A DNA stretch of 64,000 nucleotides from Ktedonobacter robiniae (GCF_016587375.1 NZ_BNJG01000002.1:1178001-1242000); one strand, 5' to 3'. Numbered from the stretch's first letter, positions 15,674 to 24,812 are shown. Notes: generated from the sequence alone by a model not told the origin. A program made the numbers and translations.

Positions 15674-15935
15674 GTCGGTGAACAACCAGACCCATGAGGC
15701 CTTCGTTCTGATACCACTGCAGCCACTGATACACGCTATCAGGGTCTCGTGGCCGCAAGAGTCCATGTTTAGCAACCCAATGGGGTGAATGCCCCTGGGC
15801 GATTTTGAGCAGGGCTGCGCAACGCTCTCGCACATGAGGCAAGGGGTGATGATGAACCGCTTCCTCTAGCGCTACACGCTCTGGCTTGTTGAATGTCACG
15901 TGCCAACTCTGACCGACTTTGCTCATTTGGCTCAT
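15627..15935 (-). CDS. IS630 transposase, N-terminal HTH part (orfA)
   Basis: The 102-residue product contains the paired-like HTH of IS630 transposases (VRERCAALLKIAQGHSPHWV, then DSVYQWLQWYQNEGLMGLVV) and ends in a basic tail (RHGGPHRIRLRS). It overlaps orfB by about 47 bp in a different frame. Two-frame organisation with programmed frameshifting is known in several IS630 members, but no obvious slippery run of A or T is seen here, so a disabling single-base indel is equally possible. Confidence 0.78.
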   Translation of the reverse strand: MSQMSKVGQSWHVTFNKPERVALEEAVHHHPLPHVRERCAALLKIAQGHSPHWVAKHGLLRPRDPDSVYQWLQWYQNEGLMGLVVHRHGGPHRIRLRSYSRD

Positions 15936-16138
15936 CAGAAACTCCTCTCTTGAGAAATACCTTCCTTTGAGAGGATAGCATTACCGATCTTGATTGTTAA
16001 AGTTCATTAGGGTAGTCAGTAGCGCACCTCCTTCGCTGGTGAAGCAGCAGGGTGGGCTGCTCCTCAAAAGCCACTCTGGCTCAGATTTCAAATTCCTCCC
16101 TTGAGAGATATACTGTGGGCAAGCTAGGAGCAAACATC

Positions 16139-16333
16139 ATGACTCAACGACCATTAAGCCCAGAAGAAAAACTGCATATTGTTCGACACTTGGTAAGCGG
16201 CGAAAAGTACCTGGGCCAACTCAGTCGTGAGTACAAGGTCTCGCATACCATCATCAGCAACTGGCATGAAGCCTCCATTTTTGAGGTAGGCAATGAAAGT
16301 CAAAGAGAAGCAACAAAAGCATCGACAAGTTGA
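16139..16333 (+). pseudogene. N-terminal stub of an unrelated transposase (HTH only)
   Basis: From ATG 16139 (AGGAG 8 nt upstream) the frame reads MTQRPLSPEEKLHIVRHLVS, GEKYLGQLSREYKVSHTIIS and NWHE, a helix-turn-helix of the IS3/IS-OrfA kind. After about 48 residues it changes to an unrelated tail and stops. It overlaps the start of the histidine kinase at 16293. No catalytic part follows. It is either a truncated IS remnant or, less likely, a small DNA-binding protein translated with the kinase. Confidence 0.6.
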
Positions 16334-17467
16334 CCAACATCACTCATGGTGGCATTCTCCTCTTCTTGGCTATCCTTTTGCTGTTCTCTTTGCCACCGGC
16401 GCGTTTTTGATCCCCATGTCTGAGAAATCCTTGGGCATTGAGGATCTTTTTATTGAGCCGCCGTTTGTCATCGCAACGCTTCTGGTTGGATGGTTCTGGG
16501 GCATCGGTCCAGCACTGCTAGCTTTGCTTCTCGAAGTACTTGCAATCGATTATTGGCTTGTCCCCCTCTCGGGAGCATCTCGTTTTTTCTGTGGCCCAAT
16601 ATTGCTTCATTCGCGCCGTTTATTCTCATCCAGCTTATGGTCCTGGGTCTGGTCGTCGTTCAGAAAAACTACCGACAGCAGCTTCTCCATGCTAACCAGG
16701 AGATCTCTCAACATGCTGAGGAATTGGCGGAGAGCAATGCTCAACTCGAACGGGCGGACCGGGTCAAAGATCAGTTTCTCTCGATGGCCTCCCACGAACT
16801 GAGAACACCGGTGACGGGTATTCAAGGGTATGTACAATTGCTCCTGCACCGATTGAAGAAGCAAAGCATACAGAATCCGGAATGGCTTCCCATGTACGAC
16901 GCTCTGGGTAAAGTGGATGAGCAAACCCGGCGGTTAACGGGTCTAGTGAATGATTTGCTCGATATCAATACGTTGCATTCAGGGAAGATGCCAGTGCACC
17001 TGGCATCCTGTGAGCTAGGTTGCCTATGCCGGAGAATTGTCGAAGAACAACAGGCTTTGGTAGATCGTTCAATCGATCTGCGACTTCCTGCCGATCCTGT
17101 GACTGTGCAAGTCGACGACAGGCGATTCTCTCAGGTCGTGAGCAATCTGGTCAGCAATGCTCTCAAATATTCACCTAAGAATACGCCCATACTCGTGGAG
17201 GTGAGCCAGAGACCAGGAGAGGTCATCCTTGCAGTTAACAATGAAAGCCCTGTGCTTACCAAAGAACAACAGGAAACCCTTTTTGAGCCGTTCTATCGGA
17301 GTCCTGAAGCCCAATCCTCCGCGACACCCGGATGGGGGCTGGGACTTGCCATTTGTAAAGAAATTGTTGTATTGCACAACGGGCGCATCTGGGTAGAGTC
17401 TTCGCCAGAAAAGGGCACGACCTTTTTTGTCGCCTTGCCTCTTCCAACGAGTTCGGAAAGCGCATAG
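16293..17467 (+). pseudogene. DUF4118-type membrane sensor histidine kinase split by a 1-base frameshift
   Basis: The first frame from ATG 16293 (GAGG 6 nt upstream) encodes a membrane part: PFAVLFATGAFLIPMSEK, FVIATLLVGWFWGIGPALLA and LLLEVLAIDYWLVP. It derails at a run of five C (16562-16566). With six C the frame would continue VPPLGSISFFLWPNIASFAP, then two further hydrophobic segments, a coiled coil (HANQEISQHAEELAESNAQ), the H-box SHELRTPVTGIQGY, N-box VVSNLVSNALKYSP and the GWGLGLAICKEIV ATP lid. The second frame is intact to 17467. The predicted protein is a KdpD/DUF4118-like sensor kinase. Because the lesion is in a homopolymer it may be an assembly error, a phase-variable tract, or a true mutation. 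No response regulator gene is adjacent. Confidence 0.85.
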
Positions 17468-17595
17468 CTCAAAAATGCGCGACAAAATCATATTCAATTG
17501 TATCATACTATTCAGTGGGTATGTGTTACAATAATTGAGCCGTAAAGCGCAAGAAGCCAATGATAAGCAGTGAGAAAGGATGAGCACAAGTATCT

Positions 17596-18213
17596 ATGGA
17601 CTACCAACAGGTCACGACCCTTTTGCAAGAAGCCTACAGTCGCGAGAGTGCCAGCAAGCGCAACCAGACGAAGAAAGAGGATTGGAAGGTTGCCGAGCGG
17701 CAGGATTTTCTCGACCTCTTACAACGTGAGGGGAAGCAAGCACTGCTGGAGGTGGGAGCAGGAACCGGCACGGATGGCCTCTTCTTTCAGCAGCAGGGCC
17801 TGCGCGTTGTCTGCACTGATCTCTCGCCCGCCATGGTCGAGCTATGCCGCGAGAAGGGCCTGGAGGCTCACGTCATGGATTTTCTGGGCCTGGATTTCCC
17901 CTCGGCCTCCTTCGACGCGATCTACGCGCTCAACTGCCTGCTCCATGTGCCAACAAAGGATCTCCCCAGCGTGCTGGAGAAGCTGCGCGACCTCCTCCGC
18001 CCAGGCGGCCTCTTCTTCCTTGGCGTCTACGGCGGCGACGAGCAGGAGGGCGTGCGTGAGGAAGACTGGCATATACCGCCGCGTTTCTTCGCCCATCACA
18101 CTGACGAGTTCATGCGCCAGGCTGTCTCACCTTTTTTTGAGATTGTCTCCTTTAAGTCTATCTCAATCACAAATTCAGATTGGCGCTTTCAATCCCTGGT
18201 GCTCAGGCGCTAG
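17596..18213 (+). CDS. Class I SAM-dependent methyltransferase
   Basis: The 205-residue protein carries motif I ALLEVGAGTGTDGLFFQQQG, the beta2 acid in VVCTDLSPAMVELC, motif II SFDAIYALNCLLHVP and motif III LRPGGLFFLGVYGG. This is the short Methyltransf_11/25 type acting on small molecules. It lies 128 bp after the split kinase gene and 209 bp before a large membrane glycosyltransferase, on the same strand. Substrate not evident. Confidence 0.88.
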   Translation: MDYQQVTTLLQEAYSRESASKRNQTKKEDWKVAERQDFLDLLQREGKQALLEVGAGTGTDGLFFQQQGLRVVCTDLSPAMVELCREKGLEAHVMDFLGLDFPSASFDAIYALNCLLHVPTKDLPSVLEKLRDLLRPGGLFFLGVYGGDEQEGVREEDWHIPPRFFAHHTDEFMRQAVSPFFEIVSFKSISITNSDWRFQSLVLRR

Positions 18214-18422
18214 TGTGTTTTGAGCTTCAAATTGACATGAAAACCTCTTTTCATGGAGATGCTCTGGTCAAGTTCCAAAGGTATAAGGCTGGTTACTACA
18301 AAATATCCTCAACCGTTCTACGAACTGAATAGATAAATGCTACTATAAGGCTACAGAACGCCGCTTATTGCCGCAGAAACCAGGCCCTTCTCAATTTTTT
18401 CATAGTAGCCGGAGGTTATCTC

Positions 18423-20597
18423 ATGTCCCTGACATCTCTAAAGCCCCAGGTGAGCGATGAACAAGCTCCCCCAGCCAAAGGGGCTCGTTCCCTATTAACC
18501 TGGCTGAAAAGCTGGGAGCTCTATGTCATTCTCCTATTAGCGATTCTCTTTCGCTTTTATTTGCTTAACACAACCTCATTTATGGATGACGAGGCGATTG
18601 TCTTTCGTATGGCCCATGACGCCTTTGCGCATGGGCTCTTCCCCGTTACTAGCAATAGGGCCTCGCTGGGAAATCTTAATTTTCCCCTCGTTGAGTATAT
18701 CTTTATGCTACCCGCCGCCTTTAGCGCGGACCCGTTGGGAGGTGAGATTCTAGTCGCGCTCTTCAATGTCGTTGCAATCTTCCTTTCCTATTTCTTCACT
18801 CGGAAGTATTATGGACGGCTCGCCGCGATCCTGGTCGCGCTGCTCTATGTCACCTCCGTCATGGCCCGGGCATACAGTCAGAATATCTGGCAGCAAAACT
18901 TGATGCCGCCTCTGATCATGCTCTTCTTCTTCTGCCTGTTTCGTGGCGTCGTAACCAGGCGCGGCAACTGGCTCTTCCCAGCACTCGTCCTGCTGGGCCT
19001 GCTCTATCAGCTCCATGGCAGTTCGCTGCTGCTCGTCATTCCCTTGCTGGTAGCCTGCGTTCTGGCGTATAAGACCATTCGCTGGCACGAAATTGTGCTG
19101 GCTGCGCTGGTCATCTTGCTCATCATCACGCCCTTTATCTACTGGGAATTTCAGAACAATTTCCAGGACATTCAGATCCTGCTCAATGCATCCAAGAGAA
19201 CAGTTCAATTCGATACACAAACCATCGATTATTATCAATACTTGTTCTCCGCCTACTTTATGAGTCCAGCACTGCGCGTGAATCATCTGCCAAACTATCC
19301 AACCTCGGTACTTGTCAGCACACCACTGCACTATTTGCAGCGCCCCCTCCGCTTTGAGAGCGAGAAGGTGATGCCACTACTCTTCTTGGTCAGCGCCGTA
19401 AGCGCGTTGATTTCCGTCATCTGGTCCCCCAGGAAAGAACAGGCGACACAGGCATCACAGGGCATCAAGGGGCAGGTTTGGAGCTGGCTGAAGAATTTCT
19501 GGGTATCGCCTGCTCGCCAAGGCCTCTTGCTCCTCCTCATCTGGCAGATCATTCTGCCCTTGACGCTCCTACGTCGCTCGATTCCTCTCTATCCACATTA
19601 CTACATCATGTACCTGCCAGGTCAGTTTATTCTGATTGCTATCTTTGTGGTCAGAGTTGTGAAGTTCCTGCAACAATATCGCTCCTCATATACGACTATC
19701 GCACGCTTTAGCCTGCTAGGATTCGTTGTTCTCATCCTCTTCGCCCAAACCCTGGGTATATCCATAATGATGATTGATACAGCTCAGGGCCGCTTTGATG
19801 CGCATGCCGCCTACCCGGGCTATGAGAATCTCTCGTCTATGCAATCGGCCTTAAATGAAGCAGATCAGTTTGCCCGGGCTCACCACATTCAGCGCATCTA
19901 TATCTCGACCACGTTCGCCGATGGACAATCGCTGCGCTACCTGGCGGAGCAACTACACACCCCGACCACACTCTATGGCTCGACCATGTGTACCGTCCTG
20001 CCCGGCTCACAGGCTGGCTCAGTCCTCTATATCGCTGACCCGAGGAATGCTATTCAGAACCAACTTATCCAGCAGTATACACACGCGACGCTTGTCGCCC
20101 GCCCACCCCGCCTGGGCGAGCAACCCTACAATATGTATCTGCTGACCGCCCAGGCCGAGCCTGCGCCCGTGGCAGGCACGTTCAGCAGCAATCTCAAGGC
20201 GTTAAGCTCCTCCGCACAGGTCCTGCACACACCTGATAACCAGCTCCAGTGGCTCTCAACCCGCTGGCAGGTTCAGCAGACCCAGCCAGCGGCGGCGCGC
20301 ACCTTCTACAATACCCAGTTTCTCTTTAATCCCGCTGGCTTGGCCAAAGACAATCCCACCTGTCAGCTCACCGCTCTCAACCGGGGAGATCAGATCTTCA
20401 CGCAGCAAGCCATTTCTACAACAGATCCTATACCAACCGCGCTGACCTTCCAGGTACAGACCAATACCAGCGTGCCTGTCACCAGGCCCCTGGGTCCCTT
20501 AACCCTTACCACCTATGACAACGTCCTACAGCAGGTACAAACCTTGCAGACCACAACAGGCCAGCAAAGCGTGACCATGCCTGTAGTAACGAGGTAA
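18423..20597 (+). CDS. Membrane glycosyltransferase, family 39 (PMT/ArnT-like)
   Basis: The 724-residue protein has an N-terminal GT-C membrane domain: TM1 ELYVILLLAILFRFYLL, followed by the conserved acidic loop SFMDDEAIVFRMAHDAFAHG, which in this superfamily holds the catalytic Asp, and about ten further hydrophobic segments to residue 450. The remaining 270 residues are a soluble extracytoplasmic domain (ARAHHIQRIYISTTFADGQS; VLHTPDNQLQWLSTRWQV). GT39-like enzymes transfer a sugar from a polyprenyl-phosphate donor to lipid or protein on the outer face. GGAGG precedes the ATG by 7 nt. A MITE-like element lies just downstream, then a convergent GT4 glycosyltransferase, suggesting a cell-envelope glycan locus. 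Confidence 0.88.
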   Translation: MSLTSLKPQVSDEQAPPAKGARSLLTWLKSWELYVILLLAILFRFYLLNTTSFMDDEAIVFRMAHDAFAHGLFPVTSNRASLGNLNFPLVEYIFMLPAAFSADPLGGEILVALFNVVAIFLSYFFTRKYYGRLAAILVALLYVTSVMARAYSQNIWQQNLMPPLIMLFFFCLFRGVVTRRGNWLFPALVLLGLLYQLHGSSLLLVIPLLVACVLAYKTIRWHEIVLAALVILLIITPFIYWEFQNNFQDIQILLNASKRTVQFDTQTIDYYQYLFSAYFMSPALRVNHLPNYPTSVLVSTPLHYLQRPLRFESEKVMPLLFLVSAVSALISVIWSPRKEQATQASQGIKGQVWSWLKNFWVSPARQGLLLLLIWQIILPLTLLRRSIPLYPHYYIMYLPGQFILIAIFVVRVVKFLQQYRSSYTTIARFSLLGFVVLILFAQTLGISIMMIDTAQGRFDAHAAYPGYENLSSMQSALNEADQFARAHHIQRIYISTTFADGQSLRYLAEQLHTPTTLYGSTMCTVLPGSQAGSVLYIADPRNAIQNQLIQQYTHATLVARPPRLGEQPYNMYLLTAQAEPAPVAGTFSSNLKALSSSAQVLHTPDNQLQWLSTRWQVQQTQPAAARTFYNTQFLFNPAGLAKDNPTCQLTALNRGDQIFTQQAISTTDPIPTALTFQVQTNTSVPVTRPLGPLTLTTYDNVLQQVQTLQTTTGQQSVTMPVVTR

Positions 20598-20602
20598 GGG
20601 AT

Positions 20603-20928
20603 GCGCCACATTTATGATTCCGCTGGAAAATTTCGTCAAGTTGTCCGAACAGGCTTGTGAGAAACGCCCGAATTGTTGGTAGGGACCCGATTCATCGCGT
20701 CCAAACGCTATTTATGGCAGTTCGGCGCAGCCATGTTTTTGCGAGGTGGCAAGCGCATGGTGACGTGAAAGGTCTTTTCAGCGTCTTTCGGGCTACGCCC
20801 AAAGGCGATTAATCGCCTTTGGGCGCGGTAAACCGGGTCCCTACTAGCCTCTGGAGCTGTATGGCTACTTTTTTACTCTCTGCAACATGTCCTACAAAAT
20901 TTTCCAGCGGAATCGTAAACGTGGCGCC
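20603..20928. mobile_element. MITE-like element, copy 1 (about 326 bp, terminal inverted repeats)
   Basis: The left end GCGCCACATTTATGATTCCG continues CTGGAAAATTT; the right end is its complement with about three mismatches (AAATTTTCCAGCGG..CGTAAACGTGGCGC). The interior matches 58743-59080 along its whole length (for example GGCAAGCGCATG, GGCGATTAATCGCC and GCGGTAAACCGGGTCCCTAC). It contains no protein-like frame. The right end touches the stop codon of the glycosyltransferase gene. Confidence 0.85.
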
Positions 20929-22088
20929 TATGTGTTCGCAGTTACTCGCGCGAGGCGCTGGTAGAGGTCCTCCCATTGCTCCAGAACTTTTGTGCGATCA
21001 TGGTCGGTGATGATTTCCAGGCTTTCCTGGCCCATGCGGGTACGCAGCTCTTCATCCTCCAGCAACTGGTCCAGGCGCGTGGCCAGTTCCTCACTGTCAC
21101 CGGGGGTAAAGAGGAAACCGTTGCGCTCATGATGGACCTGCTCGGGCAAGGCATAGCTGTTGGCTGCGACTATAGGAAGTCCGCAGACCATGTCCTCCAT
21201 CATGGCCATGCTCTGCAAGTCGGCCTCAGAGGGAATGGCAAAGAGGTGCGTAGAGCGGCGCAGGGGTACGAGATCGCTATCATGGATATAGCCCAGAAAG
21301 CTGATGTGCTCCTCTATGTCCAGCTTCTGGACCAGGGCGCGCAACTCGGCCTCGGCTGGTCCCGTGCTGACCAGGGCGACGTGCGCGGGCATACGCATGC
21401 GTGCGACGGCGTGCAGCAGAACGTCGATGCGCTTCTCCCGACTGAGGCGGTTCAGGTGCAGGATCAGCGGGCGGTCCTCAGGAAGCCCCAGGCGACGCAG
21501 CACCTCCGGTTGGCGCGGTCCCGGCACGTAACGGTTAAGGTCAATTCCATTGGAGATCACCTGCGAAGGTGAGCGCAGGCCACGCTCGATCAGCAGGTCC
21601 AGGGCGATCCGCGTGGGCGAGGTGACGAAGTCACAGCGATTGTAGAAGTGGACGAGATACGAATACGTAATGGTGGAGAAGGGCTTGCTAAAGACGGGGT
21701 GCTTCGTCAGCGAGCGGCTCATATTAATCGGCAGGTAGTGATTGGTGACGACGATTGGCTTGGCAAAATGCCCCGCCAGGATCAGCGCGATATTCCCCAG
21801 GACCACGGGCGATTGAATATGAATGACATCGGGATCGCACTCTTTGAGCAGGCTATATACCGGCGTGAAGGGGAGGAAGGGGATGCGTTGCTCCCTATAG
21901 GTTGGCCACTCGATGGAGGTGAAGCGTGAGACGTGTACCCCCTGCTCCACGCGCTGGCTATCGCGCACGCCATAGTTGGGAGCAATCACCCAGACCTGGT
22001 GTCCCCGCTTGACCAGGTCGCTCGCCAGGCCTCGCGTGAGCTGCGGCACTCCTCCAATCATGGGAGGATACTGGTCGCTTACAAACAT
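20928..22088 (-). CDS. GT4 family glycosyltransferase
   Basis: The 386-residue GT-B protein begins MFVSDQYPPMIGGVPQLTRG, a standard donor-side loop of GT4, has IIHIQSPVVLG-like DVIHIQ in the N-domain, and the C-domain NRLSREKRIDVLLHAVARM, FLGYIHDSDLVPLRRS and the nucleotide-sugar EX7E region PSEADLQSMAMMEDMVCGLP. It likely builds a glycolipid or exopolysaccharide using a nucleotide sugar. The start is uncertain: ATG 22088 fits the family but has a poor ribosome site; GAGAGAGCGG lies 8 nt before an ATT codon three codons upstream. It follows the methyltransferase at 22176-22997 by 87 bp on the same strand. Confidence 0.88.
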   Translation of the reverse strand: MFVSDQYPPMIGGVPQLTRGLASDLVKRGHQVWVIAPNYGVRDSQRVEQGVHVSRFTSIEWPTYREQRIPFLPFTPVYSLLKECDPDVIHIQSPVVLGNIALILAGHFAKPIVVTNHYLPINMSRSLTKHPVFSKPFSTITYSYLVHFYNRCDFVTSPTRIALDLLIERGLRSPSQVISNGIDLNRYVPGPRQPEVLRRLGLPEDRPLILHLNRLSREKRIDVLLHAVARMRMPAHVALVSTGPAEAELRALVQKLDIEEHISFLGYIHDSDLVPLRRSTHLFAIPSEADLQSMAMMEDMVCGLPIVAANSYALPEQVHHERNGFLFTPGDSEELATRLDQLLEDEELRTRMGQESLEIITDHDRTKVLEQWEDLYQRLARVTANT

Positions 22089-22175
22089 AATACGAATAAC
22101 TACGACCGCTCTCTCTACAAGAAGTACAGGCAATTCTGTCTGCTTCAAGTAGAGACGAGCGAACAGTGCTTTTTG

Positions 22176-22997
22176 CTACAATTTTTGGCAGGGATAGAAG
22201 GCCACGGGGGCGCGGCGCAAGACGTAAACCTTGCGCTGGCGCAGGAGGCGCACGCCCTTTGGTGTCGTGTTATAGCGCACATAGAGTTCGAGCGCCGCCC
22301 GGTCGCGAGCGGCCTCATATGGGCATGGCGGCAGGCGCCAGTTGCTGAGCATGGCCCACATCTGCTTCAGATAGGCCTCAAAGTGCTCTCCATCACGGAA
22401 GTACTCCTCGTAGAAGTACACCTTGGAGCTTACTGGGAAGAGTCCCAGACCCGCGTATGTGCTTATAATCAATTCGTGATCGGTGTAGTAGTAGGGCGTA
22501 TAGTGCCTGCGGCCAAAGATCTCGCCCAGCGGATAGCCATCGAAGCCGCTGACAAACTCCTGCACCACCATGGCCTCCTGGCGCAACTTAGGCACAAGCT
22601 GCTCACTGAAATTCGGCCCCCGGCGGCTAAAGGCCAGCTCAAAGGTAGCGTCTGGCAGACTGGCAATGGCTTCAGCATCGTAACTACTGCCATACACAGT
22701 AGTTATGTTCTCCAGGCCCAGGCGCTCAGCGCGCAGACGTGTGGCCGCCAGCAGCTCTTGATTTTGGTCCAGGCCCCAGATATGCTTCACCTTTGGCGCC
22801 AGGCGGCAGAGGGTCTGGCCCGCGCCACACCCCAGATCCAGCACAGTACGCTCCGACGTGGCATACAGGTCCAGCAAGCGATCAACTTCAGCAGTGGGAT
22901 TCTCGCCATAATACTCAACGAGAGCGGGGGAGACAGCAGACGTATAGCTAGTAAAGGCGCCATAGTGCTCAGCCAACTCGGCATCAAAATCAAACAT
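22176..22997 (-). CDS. Class I SAM-dependent methyltransferase
   Basis: The 273-residue protein has motif I TVLDLGCGAGQTLCRLAPKV, beta2 IWGLDQNQELL, and a motif II variant TFELAFSRRGPNF. The C-terminal part (FGRRHYTPYYYTDHELIIST, then FRDGEHFEAYLKQMW) resembles methyltransferases with an extra helical cap. GGAG precedes ATG 22997 by 8 nt. Same strand and close to the GT4 gene; the pair may be an operon in which the glycan or its lipid carrier is methylated (inference). Confidence 0.86.
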   Translation of the reverse strand: MFDFDAELAEHYGAFTSYTSAVSPALVEYYGENPTAEVDRLLDLYATSERTVLDLGCGAGQTLCRLAPKVKHIWGLDQNQELLAATRLRAERLGLENITTVYGSSYDAEAIASLPDATFELAFSRRGPNFSEQLVPKLRQEAMVVQEFVSGFDGYPLGEIFGRRHYTPYYYTDHELIISTYAGLGLFPVSSKVYFYEEYFRDGEHFEAYLKQMWAMLSNWRLPPCPYEAARDRAALELYVRYNTTPKGVRLLRQRKVYVLRRAPVAFYPCQKL

Positions 22998-23095
22998 GCA
23001 TCAAACTCCAGTCATTGCTTAGCACAGAGAGGGCGTAACCAAGCAGCCCTCCGGCCAAAAGGAAAAGTAATAGCTCGCGGACACGCCTCATCTGT

Positions 23096-23119
23096 AGGGT
23101 CCATGCTTGCATGGACTCT
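23096..23119. repeat. Dispersed palindrome, family B (copy 1)
   Basis: AGGGTCCATGC, TT, GCATGGACTCT. Outer flanks also form an imperfect inverted repeat (AGCTCGCGGA near 23072 and TCCGCGAGTA near 23131). The same core occurs at 25654-25676, 30855-30876, 32697-32718 and, diverged, at 36720-36747. Located in the gap between two methyltransferase genes. Confidence 0.75.
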
Positions 23120-23255
23120 TCTCCCAAACGATCCGCGAGTAATTATTCCGCTATAGCCTCTCAAGAGGCAGGCAATGACTAAAGCAGCACAATAAAGTTC
23201 CAGCCTTTCAATCTATATACTCAAGTATAACACGAAAAAAACACCAACCGACCAG

Positions 23256-24029
23256 TTATATATGCACAAGTGCTAGTTGTCGTATTCCCCATTCAATTTC
23301 GTCGTCTCTCTCAGAGACTTGTGTGAGGACCCGTAAATCCTCCTCTATGCTATTGATCAGGTCAGGGGAGTAGTGTTGTTGGATGAATGGCTGGTGTTTC
23401 CAGGATTGAATATTCATCCAAAACATCATCGCGGCTTGTGCCGTCGTCACTTTGACGGCCTGCACCCGATTTCTATGTATTTGAAGGGAATTGCTTTGTG
23501 TTAGCGCCTCTAAGGATGGTCCTATGTACAGATTATTTGCTTGATGAGCTAGCATGGCCGCAACGATCTCTAGATACTGGGCAAGCAATTTATGCTGTGT
23601 ATGAATCCATTCCGTCTCTTCTATCAACAAGAAACCGCCTGGTTGCAATTGTGTAGCCCAACGCTCAATGATAGATTGGGGTTGTTGAAGGTGAGTCAGC
23701 AGGAAGCGACAGTAGATCAGGTCCGCCGGGCTGCAGGGAAAGGGTACAACAGTGATATCATGACAGGCAAACGAGATATGAGACGTTGCAGTCTTTTGTG
23801 CAGAGGCGATAAAGCTTGGAGAGAGATCCAGGCCAATCACTTGTTTTGCTTGAAGCGTGTCTGCAAGCAGGTGTGTTGTGTAGCCTGGTCCACATCCCAG
23901 ATCTATCACAAGAGAGGGCGTCTCCTCAAGGCACTCGCGCAAAAAGAGGCTTGTTGACGCAGAATATACTTCCGCGAGCACTTCTAGTCGTTGTCTGGCA
24001 CGATCTGTGTGCGTAAAAGCGTAGGTCAT
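23256..24029 (-). CDS. Class I SAM-dependent methyltransferase
   Basis: The 257-residue protein shows motif I LVIDLGCGPGYTTHLLADTL, beta2 VIGLDLSPSFIASA, motif II PADLIYCRFLLTHLQQP and motif III LQPGGFLLIEETEWIHT. It is of the Methyltransf_25/31 type, close in style to the gene at 9022-9822: both end with a segment of the form DEIEWGIRQLAL or DEVVWGITLACS. GGAGGATAG lies directly before the ATG, an unusually strong start site. It is monocistronic, isolated by repeats on both sides. Confidence 0.88.
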   Translation of the reverse strand: MTYAFTHTDRARQRLEVLAEVYSASTSLFLRECLEETPSLVIDLGCGPGYTTHLLADTLQAKQVIGLDLSPSFIASAQKTATSHISFACHDITVVPFPCSPADLIYCRFLLTHLQQPQSIIERWATQLQPGGFLLIEETEWIHTQHKLLAQYLEIVAAMLAHQANNLYIGPSLEALTQSNSLQIHRNRVQAVKVTTAQAAMMFWMNIQSWKHQPFIQQHYSPDLINSIEEDLRVLTQVSERDDEIEWGIRQLALVHI

Positions 24030-24157
24030 CTATCCTCCTTAGAAAGAAAAATCGCTTTATTTTCTGCAAAACTATCTTAACACATCTGAAATTTGTTGGA
24101 CTAGATTATCCGTGAGATTGGGTGTGCGGCAACTTTTTGCAATGGGCACTCCACCCT

Positions 24158-24187
24158 CATAGACGCCCGATTTATCGGGCGTCTATG
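24158..24187. repeat. Dispersed palindrome, family A (copy 2)
   Basis: CATAGACGCCCGAT, TT, ATCGGGCGTCTATG: perfect 14-bp arms. The left flank TTTTTGCAATG also precedes the longer copy at 38398-38467, so the two derive from one element and the outer arms were lost here. Confidence 0.82.
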
Positions 24188-24218
24188 ATTGTTTTCCTAC
24201 GCCGTTTGCTCCATCTTA

Positions 24219-24812
24219 TCATATGCTGCGGACTTGCTGTACGCGGTCGTTTGCGAGAGCCTGCCGAACTTGCTGGAGGAGCTCGGCATACTCAAAGCTG
24301 TCCGGTGTTGTGGTGTCAATTGCAATTACCTGGCTACCAAGCGCCATGGGCGTAAGCTCTCCCTGCAAGAGCCGCTCTTTGTTGTCTTCGAGCCATGCCA
24401 GGTCGCTGTGGCCTGCGTGGCGTTCTACGCTCTCCACACGGGCCAGGAAGCGCTCCAGCAGGACCTGGCCATCAGCCTTACAGAGAATTTGCAATGGCTC
24501 AAAGTCATAAGTGCTTTGCAGTTGCAGGAACTCGGCGCCCCTCAATTCTGGGCGCCCAAAGAAGCCTTCAATCAACAGGGATTGCCCTGCTGCTAACAAG
24601 CAACCGGCAATGTAATAGAGCAGGGCGAAAGAGGCGGAGCCAAGCTGTGAGGGTAGCTCATTGTTGGCGCCTCCAAGGCCATCATGAAGGGTTTCAAATA
24701 TCCCATCTCTGGAGAAAACTGGAAGGTGCGTATCCGCTCCCAGGCGCCTGGCCAGGGTTGTCTTTCCAGCCCCAGGGAGACCATTTACAATTACCAGCAG
24801 TGGCTTGCCCAT
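24219..24812 (-). CDS. P-loop kinase-like AAA protein
   Basis: The 197-residue protein starts with Walker A IVNGLPGAGKTTLARRLGA, followed by FSRDGIFETLHDGLGG, the gluconate-kinase/chloramphenicol-phosphotransferase type substrate loop, and LLIEGFFGRPELRG. A lid region KADGQVLLERFLARVESVERHAGH follows, with the R-x-x-x-R-x-x-x-R layout of small-molecule kinases. It probably phosphorylates a small molecule or drug using ATP. ATG 24812 is taken because GAGG stands 6 nt upstream; the frame is open four more residues. No operon partner. Confidence 0.85.
   Translation of the reverse strand: MGKPLLVIVNGLPGAGKTTLARRLGADTHLPVFSRDGIFETLHDGLGGANNELPSQLGSASFALLYYIAGCLLAAGQSLLIEGFFGRPELRGAEFLQLQSTYDFEPLQILCKADGQVLLERFLARVESVERHAGHSDLAWLEDNKERLLQGELTPMALGSQVIAIDTTTPDSFEYAELLQQVRQALANDRVQQVRSI

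Larger units (their letters stand above)
14777..16007. mobile_element. IS630-family insertion sequence, about 1.23 kb
   Basis: The ends are near-perfect inverted repeats of about 29 bp: ATGAACTTTAACAATCAA at 14777 and its complement ending near 16007, with a few mismatches further in (AGTCGG against GATCGG). A TA dinucleotide adjoins each end (14776-14777; about 16008-16009), as expected for IS630/Tc1 insertions. Between the ends are two overlapping minus-strand frames encoding the HTH part and the DDE catalytic part of the transposase. Confidence 0.88.

Noticed and set aside
14804..15835. Single long transposase frame beginning at 15835
   Set aside because: The first 54 codons are a shadow of orfA; family similarity in this frame begins only near 15673.
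21933..23156. Plus-strand 407-codon ORF
   Set aside because: It is antisense to the GT4 and methyltransferase genes, which have clear motifs.
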